A program made the translations under genes and the position numbers. 64,000 bases of DNA, from assembly GCA_022702705.1 (NCBI GenBank), contig CM040427.1:18437625-18501624 (forward strand), in the 5' to 3' direction. Positions 46,595 to 59,119 of this stretch are shown here, piece by piece. Source of the DNA: Papilionanthe hookeriana x Papilionanthe teres (lineage: Eukaryota > Streptophyta > Magnoliopsida > Asparagales > Orchidaceae). Under the pieces are notes generated by a model that worked only from the letters and a program-made list of their open reading frames with translations, was not told the DNA's origin and made no database searches. The first letter of the stretch is position 1, and each line of letters starts with the position of its first letter.

Positions 46595-48467
46595 TGATGT
46601 GACTTTTTTATATGCAAGAATTTATGAACCCAGATTTATATATTTATAATGATTTTTTAAAGTCACAATTTCAAACACAAGTATATGTATCGCTCAAGTA
46701 ATACAGGGCTCTAGTGGAGTCCCGTTTATCGATCCCACAGGGAAGCGAGGTAAGAGGTCCTTAGTCAAATTCTAGTCTACTACTATTAGACTTTAGTTTG
46801 GAAGGTCAATATAAGTGATTTTTTAAGAACTACTCTTAAAGGTAAATCTTAATTTTAAAATAACTAATAACTACTCCTAACAAAAAATGTTAATACTAAA
46901 GATAACCCTTTCTAGATAAATTGGTTTTAAGAATTTTAAGATAATAAAAACTACTTTTCTCGAGTAATGAATTGGATAATGTAAAGGAATGAGATGCAAT
47001 AAATATCGTATGTTCCAAATAGAAACAATCCTATTCTTTACCCTCTTCCGAGTGCATAAAGAACATCGAGCTAATCCTAGGTTTAGTCACTAAATCCGTG
47101 GTTAGCCGAGAGGATACCGGCTCTCACTCCAGAGCTCCTACTTCCCTTCGCCCGAAGGCTAACTCTTGCTTTAGTTTCCAAACACTAGGACCAAATCGAG
47201 GATTTTAGTCCGTCACCCTAAAAACTCCAATTCTATGCCCATCAAAGTATATTTTCCTATTTATTCGCACTCAACCCCCATGAACTTCACCATCCGTGGA
47301 ATTTGAATGTGGTTCCACTTTGTTGAGAATTACACCGCCCTCTCGTATCATAGCGCAATTACAATGAATTTTAACACTACAACGAGCTCTTTTTGTAATG
47401 TACATGAAATGCAAGTAAATACCATCACATTTATAATTAAACTTCTTTTAGCAAGCATCCAAATATCCTAAACATGAATCCTACTCATTGGAAAAGAAAA
47501 GTAGAAAGAAAACAATGGCATAATCTTCACATGCTACTATTTCCAAAGAAGAAGAAAGAGTAAGAGAAAGACATCAGAACACACGAAGAAAACACAACAA
47601 AAAACTTCATTTCAAAGCAAATTCACATAATAAGTGTTTACAAAATTATAAGATAATGAATAACATAATACTTAGTTTTTTCACCTTGAAAGAAATAAGA
47701 AGTTCTCTCCCACAAAGTCTCTCGCTAATTATTGTAATGCTAGTACCAACCCTTAAAAATTCTCTCAAAATCCCCAGACCAATCTCTCCAAATATGTAGA
47801 AATCTATATTTCTACTCATATTCTAAGATCTCTAAACATTATCCACATTTTTCCTAACATCTACCTCCCTTTTAGGCTTCAAATTCGCTTTAAAATAGTT
47901 AGGGATGAATTTCCCAAGAGGTGCTAGAAGAAACCTTCCAAAAAGCATCTAGATTCAACGTAGATGACCAATAACCGCTTCTGGAATGGTTCAGCGCTGT
48001 CTGACACTATTTTCTATTGGATTTTCATGGTTTCTAGATATTTGCATGGTTCGGTGCTAAATAGGGCGTCGTCCGGCACCCTACTCTGTGCAGCTCCACC
48101 GTTTTGCTTCGTTTGGCTTCGTTTCAGCTTCGATTCACTCCATTTTAGTTGTGTTGCGTTCATAATAGATACCACTACAAAATAAGCATAAAAATAACCT
48201 TTATTTAAAGTGTAATCTCATTCAAAAATATACAAGAAGTGTAAAAAAGATTAAGTAAAGAAAGACTTATCAAAATGTACCAAGCCAAAATTTACTTTTT
48301 TTGCTCGTTTTTGCTTCAAATTGCACCATTTTTGTTTCATTTTCTCCAAAAGCCATTTCTTGTACCTAAAACAAAAAAACATACAAAATACCTTCCTTTA
48401 TAGTGCAATATCATCAAAAATAGGTATGAAATAGACATTAAAAAGCTATCAAATTTTTAGTGGAACA
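46595..48467 (-). mobile_element. Element F: 5' LTR
   Basis: It begins TGATGTGAC and ends near TGGAACA, paired with 40254-42099. The right flank resumes the gag codons of E. Cassette at 47983-48085. The right end has decayed from GGATCA and no clean target duplication can be read. Confidence 0.85.
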
Positions 48468-49340
48468 TCTTATGAAAGGGTGCATCCTAAAAATGTAACC
48501 AATATTCATGAATCTGAAGATTTTGCATTGTTAGCAAATCAAGTTGCTATAGTTTCAAGGAAGATAGACCAATTTGTAATGAATCTTTCTGAACCAATTC
48601 CAATGATTGAAGTGAATTCATTAGGCCAAATGGTAGATTCTCAAATATCAATAGAGACTTTAAATGCTTTGAAAAATAAGTTAAATAACCCATATTCAAA
48701 CTACTAAAATCCAGGTTGGAAAAATCATCCTAACTTTAATTGGAATAACAATTCAGTTGGTATTAATCATCAATAGGGGAACAACCAAGTAAACCCATTG
48801 GGGAACTGGAACAACCAAGGTAATAATAATTATAGACCTACTTATTCTCCGAGTTTTAACAATAACCCATAATTTAAGGATTATAAGGTGTCTATAGATG
48901 AAGTGGTGTTACAAATGAGAAATCAGTTACAAAGTCAAGGAGTTGCGATTACAAAATTGAGATTCAGTTGAGGCAAATTGTAAATTCATTAAGTAAAAGA
49001 ACCCAAGGAACACTTCCTTGTAATACAGAAGTAAATCAAAAAGACAAGAATAAAGAGTAAATAAAGGTTGTTCAACTTAGAAGTGCAAGAGAGTTGGAAG
49101 GTAGAACTAAAAAAACAGATTGAAGTAGAGAGAGAAGAAATTGAAAAACCTAAAGAAGATTCTCTAAAATGTTTTGAGAGACATATTTCTCCACTTAAAA
49201 TTTATTTAGAACAACCACCACCTCATCCATATCCTCAGAGACTTTGTCAAGAAAAGTTGGATAAAAAATTTTCAAAATTTCTAGAAATATTTAAAAAGTT
49301 ACTATTAATATTCATTTTGCTGAAGCTTTCGAACAAACGC
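48468..49340 (+). pseudogene. Element E: gag, second part, and linker
   Basis: It resumes with ERVHPKNVTNIHESEDFALL directly after LTR F, fitting the end of the first part. It continues with VSRKIDQFVMNLSEPIPMIE, an asparagine-rich tail to 48870, and the linker 49068-49343 (KEDSLKCFERHISPLKIYLE and a PPPHPYPQRL motif). Frameshifts and stops interrupt it. Confidence 0.75.
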
Positions 49341-49439
49341 TAGGCTATGTGAAGTTCATGAAAGATATTCTTAACAAAAAAGGAAGTTTGAAGGTAATGA
49401 GACAGTTGCACTTAGTGAGGAGTGCAGTGTTATAATTCA

Positions 49440-49960
49440 GAAAAACTTCCTGAAAGCTTAAAGATCTTTGATGTTTACAATTCAATGTGTGATAAGAGAC
49501 AGATTTTTGGGAAAGCTTTATGTGATTTATCTGCAAGTATTAACCTTATGCCATTATCTATATTTAATATACTAGGATTATGAGAAATATCCCCTACAAC
49601 TGTAACCCTGCAATTAACAGTTCGTTCTTTAACATATCCTAACGGAGTTGTAGAAGATGTTTTGGTAAAAGTGGATCGATTTATCTTTCTTATTGATTTC
49701 ATTATGTTAGATATGGAGGAAGATAAAGAGATACTATTATTTTGGGGATACCTTTTCTAGCTACAGGAAGGCAATAATAGATGTGTAAAAAGGGGAATTA
49801 ACTATGTGTGCTAATGATCAAACAATTTCTTTTAATATTTTAAAATCAATGAAATACCCTGTTAAAGGTAAAGATGATGAATGCTTCTAGTTGGATGTAA
49901 TGAGATATCTTAGTGAATGCTATTTCAAAAGAACTTATGAAGTGAATACCAAAATGAAAG
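49440..49960 (+). pseudogene. Element E: protease
   Basis: In broken frames: ALCDLSASINLMPLSIFNIL near 49507, VTLQL near 49601, GVVEDVLVKVDRFIFLIDF near 49640 and MEEDKEI near 49715. The catalytic word is DLSAS rather than the DLGAS of A and C, a glycine-to-serine change expected to damage the active site. A frameshift falls in the ILGRPFLATG block. Confidence 0.7.
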
Positions 49961-50099
49961 AATTGGAGCACAAATAAGAAGAGGAATTTGAGCATTTTAA
50001 TGATATTGTTGAAAAAAGTTCTGAAGTTTTGGACATGACGGAAAAAGATAAATCTTTTTGTTCATCAATTGAGAAGCCTCCTCAACTCGAATTAAACCG

Positions 50100-51115
50100 A
50101 AACATTTAAAATATGCCTTTTTAGGAGATTCCTCAACTTTGTCGGTTATAATTTTCTCGAACTTAAATTCAGAAGAAGAACAATGTTTATTGAAAATTTT
50201 GAAGAAATATATGAAGCCTTTGGATGTACAATTGCTGATACTAAATGAATCAGTCATTCACTTTTTATGCATAGAATATTTATGGAAGAAAACTGCACAC
50301 TCAAGGCTGATCCTCAAAGGAGATAAAATCCCACTATGAAAGAAATTATTAAGAAAGAAATTTTATAGTGGTTAGATGCTTGGATTATCTATCCTATTTC
50401 AGATAGTGCATGTGTTAGTCTAATATACTGTGTTTCAAAGAAAGGAGGAGTGACTATAATTATTAATGAAAAAAATGAACTAATACCTACAAGAAAAGTT
50501 ACAGAGTCGAGGAATATGCATTCATTATAGAAAAATTAAACCTCGCTACGAGGAAAGATCATTTTCTATTACCCTTTCTGGATCAAATGTTGGATAGACT
50601 AGTTGTGCATAAATACTTTTATTTTCTGGATGGATATACTGGTTATCACCAAATACAAATTGTTCTAGAGGATCAAGAGAAAACAACATTTACCAATCTT
50701 TATGATACATTTACTTTTAGAAGAATACCATTTGGTTTATGTAATGCCCCTACTACATTTCAAAGATGTATGATGGCTATTTTCTGTGAGTTAATTGAAA
50801 AAGGAATTGAAGTTTTTATGGATAATTTTTTGGTGTTTGGAACTTCATTTGAATCATGTTTATAACATTTATCACGAGTTCTTAAACGCTGTGAAGAAAC
50901 AAATTTAGTCATTAATTGGGAAAATGTTAGTTTATGGTAGTAGGAGGAATTGTTTTGGGACATAAAATTTTAGAGAAAGTTATGGAGGTAGATTATGCAA
51001 AAATTCAAGTGATTGCTAATTTACCTCACCCAACTAATGTGAGGGAAATTAGGAGTTTTTTAGGACATGCTAGATTCTACAAGCGATATATTAAAAATTT
51101 CTTAAAAATTGCTAA
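50100..51115 (+). pseudogene. Element E: reverse transcriptase, mutated active site
   Basis: Frames near 50290-50500 (KADPQRRxNP-like part), 50587-50865 and 50934 onward give an Athila-type RT: FLDGYTGYHQIQIVLEDQEK, FRRIPFGLCNAPTTFQRCMM, VFMDNFLVFGTSFESCL, GIVLGHKILEKVMEVDYAKI, RSFLGHARFYKRYIKNF. The catalytic FMDD has become FMDN. A stop follows ESCL. Both defects recur in element H. It cannot be an active polymerase. Confidence 0.82.
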
Positions 51116-51640
51116 GCCACGATGCCATTTATTAGAAAAAGTTGTGATTTTTAATTTTGATAATGATCGTCAAAAAGCTTTCGAGATTTTAAAAGAAAAA
51201 TTAGTCACCGTACCCAGCTTATCGTTTTACCGCATTGGAAAAAAACCATTCGAATTAATGTGTGATGCAAGTGATTATACTATTGGAGCCGCTTTTGGGA
51301 CAAAAATATGATATAATTTTTGAAGCAATTTACTATGCTAATAAAACTCTTAATGAAGCTCAAATTAATTATACCACAACTGAGAAAGAGTTATTAGTAA
51401 TAGTATTTGTCTTTGATAACTTCAGATCATACTTAATTGGAACCAAATGTGTGGTGCATACAAATAATTCTGTTATTAAGTATTTAATGAAAAAGAAGGA
51501 TGCAAAACCAAGGCTGATAAGATGGAATCTTCTTTTGTAGGAATTTGATTTTGAAATAAGAGATGAAAGGAAGCTGATAATCAAATCGTCGATCATCTAT
51601 CCAAGCTTGATTCTTACAAATCATTGTGTTCTGAAAAAGA
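51116..51640 (+). pseudogene. Element E: RNase H
   Basis: Frames to 51311 and 51262-51540 carry KKPFELMCDASDYTIGAAFG, AIYYANKTLNEAQINYTTTE, KELLVIVFVFDNFRSYLIG, VVHTNNSVIKYLMKKKDAKP and PRLIRWNLLL. The HTDHSAIKYL of A is HTNNSVIKYL here, so a catalytic aspartate is lost. A frameshift lies near 51300. Confidence 0.8.
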
Positions 51641-52971
51641 AATTAATGAACATTTTCCATATGAAAAATTATTCAATATTAATGAATGGCGTGTTCTAAG
51701 TTATGCAGACATAATGAACTTTATTGTTAGTAACATTTTCCCTTGTGGTCTGACACACCAACAAAAGAGAAAATTTATATCTGAAGCTAAGACTTATTTT
51801 TTGGTACGAGCCATTTCTATATAAACAGGGGAATGATTTAATTATTCAAAGAATGTGCCTTTAGAAGAAACTTTTGAAATTATCCAAAAATGCCATGATT
51901 CTAATTTTGGGGGACATTTTAGTGTCGATAAAATAACATACAAAATTTTACAATCTGGATTTTGTTGGCCTACTAACTTTAAAGATGTTAATGCTTATAT
52001 TAAAAATTGTGATCATTGTTAACTTTTAGGTAATATTTCTAGAAGAAATGAGAAGCCCCTTTATTATATTTTGGAAGTTCAAATATTTGACGTTTCGGGA
52101 TTAGATTTCATGGGACCATTTAAACCATCTTTTTGAAATTTATATATATTGTTAGTAGTTGACTATGTGTTTAAATGAATAGAAGCTGTTACTTTTCCTT
52201 TGCTCAAAGTGTTGCAAGATTTTTAAAAATGAATATATTTCATAGAGTTGGAATGCCAAGAGTGATCATAACTGATGGGAGAAGTCATTTCAAAAACACG
52301 ACGATAGAGAAATTATTTAAAGATATATTGTATCAATCTTCAAATTTCTACCGCTTATCATCCTTAAACAAGCTGGCTCAGTCGAAGTTTCCAATCGAGA
52401 AATTAAAAAAGTTTTAGGAAAAATCTATGTATCCAACAAAAATGGATTGGTCGACTCAAACTTAATTATGCTTTGTGAGCTTATAGGACTTCTTCGTAAC
52501 TCCTATAGGAATGTCTCCATTCAGTTTATTTTATGGAAAAGCTTGTCATTTACCAGTGAAACTTGAGTATAAAGCTTATTAGGCTATTAAGGAATTTAAT
52601 TATAAATTGAAGAATGTTGGTAAAAAGAGATTATTGCAATTAAATGCGTTAAGGATTGAGTCTTATGAGAATGCTAAGATTTATAAAGATAAGATGAAAA
52701 AATGGAATGATCGAAGATTCTTATTAAAAATTTTGAGCAAGGGCAGTAACTTTTGCTTTGAAATGCAGGATTGAGATTATTTTCAGGCAAACTTAAGTCC
52801 GTATGGATGGGGCCATTTATCGTGATAAAAGTTTATCCCTATGGAGTCGTGGATATGAAAGATACTAAAACCCTAAAAAATTTCAAAGTGAAAGGTCATA
52901 GAGTGAAAACCTATTTCTTAAGGGATCAAACTAAATTGGATAATTTTTTGATGTTGGGTAACCCAAAATAA
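51641..52971 (+). pseudogene. Element E: integrase
   Basis: Pieces in order: the FPYEKL start, HQQKRKFISEAKTYF, a zinc-finger part at 51880-52060 (CHDSNFGGHF, CDHC decayed), the core at 52090-52400 (LDFMGPF, RVGMPRVIITDGRSHF), WNDRRF near 52703 and the C-terminal GPFIVIKVYPYGVVDMKDTK, ending MLGNPK plus TAA at 52971. Many stops and frameshifts are present. Confidence 0.8.
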
Positions 52972-52986
52972 GCACCGGGTACATCA

Positions 52987-53031
52987 GGCTGATGACGTAA
53001 AACCAAACATTTTATGAGAGGCAACCCATAG
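52987..53031 (+). other. Conserved post-pol motif, element E
   Basis: It reads GGCTGATGACGTAAAACC, AAACATTTTATGAGAGGC and AACCCATAG directly after the integrase stop. It matches 11391-11440, 44118-44168 and 61217-61264 on the minus strand. Confidence 0.6.
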
Positions 53032-53456
53032 TTATCGACATATTCTTTGTTTTTAATGCTATGTGGTTGTGTTTGTTTTAGAGAATTGTGGTAGTATTTT
53101 GAATATGTTGTGATAATTTTATGACTTTAATTAATGTCTTAGTTGTGTTAGAATGAGTATTTGGACGTTAAACGGATCTCGTGATAAAATAAGCACTCGC
53201 GATTAAGCACTTAAATTTGGCGATTAAGCGCGAGAGTTAAAAAAATGTGCCTAAATAATGTTAGAGAATAATTAAACATGGTAAAGTGGAGTTGAATGTT
53301 ATTTGGTGATTTTTAGACGTGGGAATTGGGTATAGGCTCTTATAAACTCTATAAATGGCATTAAAATGAAGAAAATATTTGCCCCTCTCCAACTTTTCAT
53401 TCTAAAGTCTAAGTGAAGAGAGATCTGAGTTGTAAGAGGTCTTAATTAAGCAAAAA

Positions 53457-53880
53457 TGTATTCTTGGGAGAATGATTTAAAGAATAAGGATGAAGCTGTC
53501 AAGAAGAAGTTTATAACTTAAAGTGTGCAAGAGTTATATAACAGATTCTTAGACGTTAATATCGAAGGAATAACGGAGAAGATTGTAAAAATTGAGGCTG
53601 ATGCAGCATTCAATCGAGGCAAATATAAATGAAACTAATGCGAATTTAGATATTGGATGACAACTCAAAATGCAATTTAGTCATACAAGTTATATTGAAG
53701 AAGCCGATAAAGCGATGTATCCGACAAGCAAGTTTATCGAAGAGGATTCTATAAGAGTTCATTATCATCGTATGTTCTATCAAATCTATGTGTCAAATGG
53801 TTCGAAGGAGCAAATGAAGGCCGTAGATATGTTCCACCTAATAGAGAATGGAATTAAGTTCGAAGGTTTGTATTTGTTTG
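53457..53880 (+). pseudogene. Unrecognised ORF in 3' part of element E
   Basis: An ATG at 53457 opens MYSWENDLKNKDEAVKKKFI, followed by a stop, SVQELYNRFLDVNIEGITEK, then after a one-base shift SIEANINETNANLDIG and a stop. The longest open part (53670-53906) has FSHTSYIEEADKAMYPTSKF, RVHYHRMFYQIYVSNGSKEQ and MFHLIENGIKFEG. A donor-like AAG|gtttgt lies at 53863-53871, and TATAAACTCTATAAATGG lies about 110 bases upstream. About 140 residues, no family recognised. It occupies the place of the envelope-position ORFs of A but shows no similarity to them. It could be a captured host gene fragment or a lineage-specific ORF. Confidence 0.4.
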
Positions 53881-55293
53881 CATGTTTTTTATGTTGTTTG
53901 TTTTAAGTGCTTAATGTGAGTTTGTCTTGTATTGTGATGAATTTAGATGCTATCTCATCCAAAACTTTTTGGAATAGAGATTAGATATATAAAGTGAGTT
54001 TGTACTTATTGAATATGTGAATGAAAGTGTTTTGTTTGTGTGAAAATTTCATTTTATTATTACTTTGATGGTTTGTGTTGAACCTATTCATGCCGCTTTA
54101 GGAAGTTTACAATAGAGCTAACCTCCATTTAAAATTTTATGATTTAGTTTCCATTTTGCTACCATGTACTTTCTTTCTATTGTGGTTATGATATTATGAT
54201 ATTTTGTGTAATTTGCTTTTATGTTAGCCTCCACTGCATAGAAGTCTTTTGAATTTGATATATGTTAAAATCAAAATAAAATTTGATCATTTTTACTCGT
54301 GTATTTTTAAAATTTTTGTACTTGCATACTTAGGATATGAAAATTTTTGAAAGCATAATGTTTTAATTTTTCATTCGTGTATAATATATATGATCTACTA
54401 AAATGTTTAATCTTATTAAAAATTTAAGTTCGGGGGATGAAAAATCTATTTTCAAAACTTGAAATTTATTTGTTCTTAATTGTACTATAAATAAATTTGA
54501 TTTTGATTTAAAAAATAATTATGTGTTTGAAGTTATATTAGAGTAATAGAATTTTGAATATAGAAATGTGTAAGAGAATTTGGTTAAAACTTTATAGTAA
54601 TGAAGAAAAATTTCAAGTTAAAAATTTTATTAGAGAAGAGATGTTAATATGGTGTATATATTGTATTTTTGAAAAAATAGAAGAACTTTTATTTTTAATA
54701 CTTAAATTTCTTTTATTAAAAGTAATTTTTTAAAACTATTATTATATTTTTCAAGTAAAGAATATATATCGGACTTTTTCTTTAGGAAAGAAAGAGTGGA
54801 ATTCAAAATCATTTAAGACCGATCCAGATATAGTAATCCTCACTAAAAAAAGAAAGAAAGAAAAAGAAGAAAAGAAAAAGTATAGTATATAAAAAATGGG
54901 ACGAGAAGCTTAAGGATTAGTGCCTAATCAAAAATTAGTTCTACATCTAATCTTTTTAATGAATAAAATTTGAAAAACTCCTAAGCTTAAGGATATAATA
55001 TAGTGAGTATAATTATTTTTAATGAAAATTTTAAAGTAAACAATATATAATGCCTAAAATCTATATTTGAAAAATCTACAAATATTTTTGAATTATATAG
55101 AAACATATTTTCATACTTTTTCACTTTAGAGATTTTATAAACTTTAAATTGGTCTCATTCACTAAAATTTTTTCTAAATTGGAATACTACATTTACAGAA
55201 CACAATTTTAGAATATCCTAAAGAAACTTATTCACATAAGTTGCTAATATTTGTTTTAAAAGATTTTAGTGTCACCTGATGATAATTAACATT
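53881..55293 (+). other. 3' non-coding region of element E
   Basis: AT-rich with no gene. The last 0.9 kb carries the module of A and F in sense orientation: a polypurine-like AAGTTCGGGGGATG at 54425-54438, ATCCAGATATAGTAATCCTC at 54822-54841, a purine run at 54846-54880 and the GAGAAGCTTAAGG...GCCTAATC motif at 54903-54945. Confidence 0.55.
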
Positions 55294-55310
55294 TTAAGTT
55301 TGGGGGAATT
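55294..55310 (+). other. Polypurine tract of element E
   Basis: TAAGTTTGGGGGAATT immediately precedes the LTR start TGATATACC. It is the plus-strand primer site. Confidence 0.8.
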
Positions 55311-57086
55311 TGATATACCTATAATATATATTATTTTTGTACACATTTATATACCTATTTTTGATTATATTGCACTTTAATGGAACTTATTTGTGGGTTT
55401 TTCTTTTAGGTACAATTAAATGGACTAAATATGTCAAAGGGAGTGAAAAATGATCAAATTTGGAGCAAAAATGAAGATGGTGTTAAATTGAACTGGGGCG
55501 CCTAAGGGCCCAGATCTAGTTCCTAAACGCGAGCATACAGAGAAGGTCGGGTCTAAGCGCCAGAGGCCCCACACAGCGCAAAATAGTTACTTTGCAATTT
55601 AATTAATTTTTTATGAATTTTGAAGGGTTTTTTGAGGTAACCTTTGGTAAAAACGTGGGTAACTAATCAAGGGCACCAAAAGAAATTCAAAATTCACTTG
55701 ATGCATACTTTGGGAAGATTCATTGGATATGGATACATTTTGACGAGACACCAAGTCACCTTTTAGGAAAATATAAAAGGAAGGACTTAAAGAGATTGAA
55801 AAAAGAGGAGGAAGTAAGTTGTAATAGTGTGTTTAGAGAGTAGTTATAGTAAGAAGTTTTAGGATTATTACTTAGGGTTTCTTCACACTTATCTCATTCT
55901 TAGTGAAAGGGAAGGTGATTAGAGATTTCTAAGTAAAAATTCTTTATTTTAGAGAGATTTAAACCCTCTAGGGTTGGGCAACCAGTCCTAGGGAGACTTG
56001 TAAGAGAAAGGAAGAGATTCAATGGAACTTCAAGAGTTTGGTGGAGAGGAACTTGAGATAAGTTTTTATCTTCGTACGTCATTCGGTGTTAATTCGAGAC
56101 TTCTGTGTTTCTACATGATTTCTACTTTTTTAAAATTACTAGTTGTTGTGTTGTCTCCATGGATTTTGAGTAGTCATCTTTTCTTTTTCCTTAAAATGAA
56201 AAGTAATTAAGTGTTAGATGGAAGTCGTGGAAGTATTGATCTTTAATGTTGGAATAAGTTGTGTTGATTCAATCCTCGCACTTCATTTACTTCTCGATTT
56301 AACCAATTAAGATGCTAACATTTGTTGTGAGAACATGTAAGATCCTTGTAGGTATTTTCTTAATCAACAATTGGTAGGAATCAAATGAGATTGTATGGAT
56401 GAGAAAGTAATTTATATAATTTTGTGCAAATAAATAGGGAAATATACTTTGATGGTTTTAGAATTAAAGGACTTTAGGTGAAAGACTAAAGACCCATAAT
56501 TTGGATTATTGTTTTAGGTTTTGATGGGAGATGTTAGCCCTAAGGTGGAGGGAAAGGAGGGAACTCTAGAGTGAGAGCTAGTATCTTCCCTACCTATTCC
56601 GTCTTTAAAACTATTCAAACTTTAAACTAGACAATGTTCTTTATAACATCTCTAGTAAGGGTAAAGAATAATATTGCTCTTATTTAGCACAAAACATTTT
56701 GAATACTTCTACAACAGAACTCATGTACTTTTTACTTATTCATGATAAGGAAAACAATATTTTCGTTTATTTAAATCTTACAAAATTCTCATTATAATTA
56801 TTTAATTGTTCACTTTATTTCAAAATATAAGAAATACCAAAAAAATGCATTTTTAAGTTTTTATGTTATCTGAAACTGTTTAAGTGTCTTTTTCTAAATA
56901 GATTTTGTGATCAAATTCCTTATAATTTTTAAATATCCAAAAATTTCCCGTGGGATCGATATTTCAGGGCTTAATCAGAAAGTAATATATTACTTCGATG
57001 ATGATATGTATACTTGCGTAGAACCACTTAAATTAAATATAAATATAAATCATATTACCATAAGTATAAATATCACCAGTGGATCA
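55311..57086 (+). mobile_element. Element E: 3' LTR, complete
   Basis: A 1776-bp LTR runs from TGATATACC to GGATCA. It holds the cassette at 55495-55572 (GGGGCGCCTAAGGGCCC...AAGCGCCAGAGGCCC) preceded by GGAGCAAAAATGAAGATGG. The CCGTGGGATCGATATTTC motif is near 56949 and the matching parts of the 5' LTR run from 55973 on. The right flank is older pol-like sequence. Confidence 0.85.
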
Positions 57087-59105
57087 ATGCCTCAATTTAT
57101 TCAATTTATAGTTGTCAAGGTGAAATCAAGATACAATGTCATCTTTATAAGACCTCTCCAATCAATTTTTGGAGTTGTGGTTTCTATGTCATTTTTAGTG
57201 CCATTTTTGACACTTTAAGTGGTCAATACATTAAAACTCAAGTTTTTATTGGGCTCATGCATGAGCAGCTAGCTACCTGTATTAAATTATAGAGGAGCAA
57301 TGCAACATCGCTACCCCAATGTTGATTTTGTGGATCTGCATGGAATATGTTGATTCTTGGAAAGTTTCAAAGACTTAATGGAACCGTGACCTTTAGTTTA
57401 TGGGCAACACAATATCTCATTAAACCATTTAAAATGATGGATGACATTCCAACATCTCAAAGACCAAGTGCCCTAGCACTTAGTCGGTCACCTCATTAAA
57501 ATTATATATTATGATCATTTGGCATCGGTGTAAGATTTATGATTAACAACTGAGTGTCACGACACCATACTCGACATAATGGTGATGAAATTTCTATATA
57601 TAGGTGGTCACACCATATGTTCGATACATCAAAACCTCTTTATGATCGAAAGTTTGTCTCTTATTTCTCCTTCCTCGCACATTCCTACCTTAGAAATGTC
57701 ATCATGATATCAAACCCACGTAATGAGGCCAAGAACTGTTTCGAGCTTTTATCCAAGATACGATGAGAGAATAGAGAAATGAAAGTACAAATTTTGAGAT
57801 TCATTCAATGCGAGCAGGTCACCGAACCTAGAGGGGACTCAACGTGAATGCATAACTTGCTCGTATCATAGTGTCTCACCACACCCCTCTCTCCCAACAC
57901 CTCCATACACTATAGAAGGATGTTGCAACACTTAATCAAAAGGTAGAGGTTATCCAAAAAATAGATGTAATCGTAGATTGACAAGACTACACCTTAAACT
58001 GGCTCAGCTGTAACAAGCGACAATAGAACTTGATTACCTAATGACATATTAATTCTTTTGAGAGAGTATATGGAGTTTCCCCACATTTTCCTAGCTTACC
58101 CAACCTCGAGGAAGGAACAAGTAGAGCAACGGGTAGTGGTGCGAAGGATGATGGCTACCTAACCCATATTTATCACATTGCACCTTTTTTTAATTATGTT
58201 TTAGAAAGTGCTTTTGATAAGGAAAATATGATTGACTGATTTTCAATGATTTTTAGACCCTAAGATGACTGATGATGAGGCATGGATGCCACCTTATCAC
58301 CACTGTGGTACTTGGTAAGGCTGCATAGTGCCCAAATTATGCTCCATAGAATTTTGATGGAGGAAGGATATCAACCTAAGGCTGACCCTCAAAAGAGATT
58401 TAACCCAATAGTGAATGACGAATAATAGTATTTTAAAGTGGTTAGATGCAGACAAAACTTTGCCTATCTCAGATATTTTTGGGTCATTCTGATTCATTGT
58501 ACACCCAAGAAATGGGGAGTGATGGTAGTGGATAATGAGAGGAATGAATTGATACCAACTAAAACTACCACTGGTTGAAGAATCTGCATTGCTATAAGAA
58601 GTTGAACATAGTCATTAGGAAGGACTATTTGTCACGGCCTTTTTTGGATATAATGTTGAATAGTTAGGCAGGACATTCATTCTTTTAGTCTTAAAATGGA
58701 CCCAGATGAAACCACTTCACTAGTCATTGTAAAACGTTTGCCTTTAGGAGGATGCTCTTTGGACAGTGCAATGCCCCAACCACTTTCCAACATTTCATGA
58801 TGTCTATTTTTTTAATCACATTAAGACTAAAATCATTATTTTTTTGTATGAATTCTCAATATTTTACCCATCTTTCGACTCATACTTGGACACTCTTGAA
58901 AATTATCGCAGAGGTGTGAGGACACCTGTTTGGTGATGAAATGCGAGAAATGCCAATTCATGGTGATCGATGGGATTGTGTCAGGTCATAAGGTTTTCGA
59001 GAGGGGTATGAAGGCAGATATGCAACGATTCAACCCTTTCTCAGGAGAGTCAACCATTTGGTAACACCAGTTATGATGTGAAATGTATTCAATGTCTATT
59101 ATATT
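57087..59105 (+). pseudogene. Remnant G: old gypsy PR and RT pieces
   Basis: Just after LTR E a frame reads FIVVKVKSRYNVIFIRPLQS, resembling the end of a gypsy protease. Nothing is recognised from 57240 to 58280. From 58290 decayed Athila-type RT follows: ADPQKRFNPIV, GVMVVDNERNELIPTK, FAFRRMLFGQCNAPTTFQHF, then KCEKCQFMVIDGIVSGHKVF-like pieces to 59000. Stops occur in every frame. The protease and RT parts may come from different elements. This is the most decayed pol in the window. Confidence 0.55.
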
Positions 59106-59119
59106 ATTTGAAGATCTTA

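Noticed and set aside
56907..57218. 103-codon plus-strand frame as one gene
   Set aside because: It runs from the end of LTR E into remnant G. Only the part after 57086 resembles a protease.
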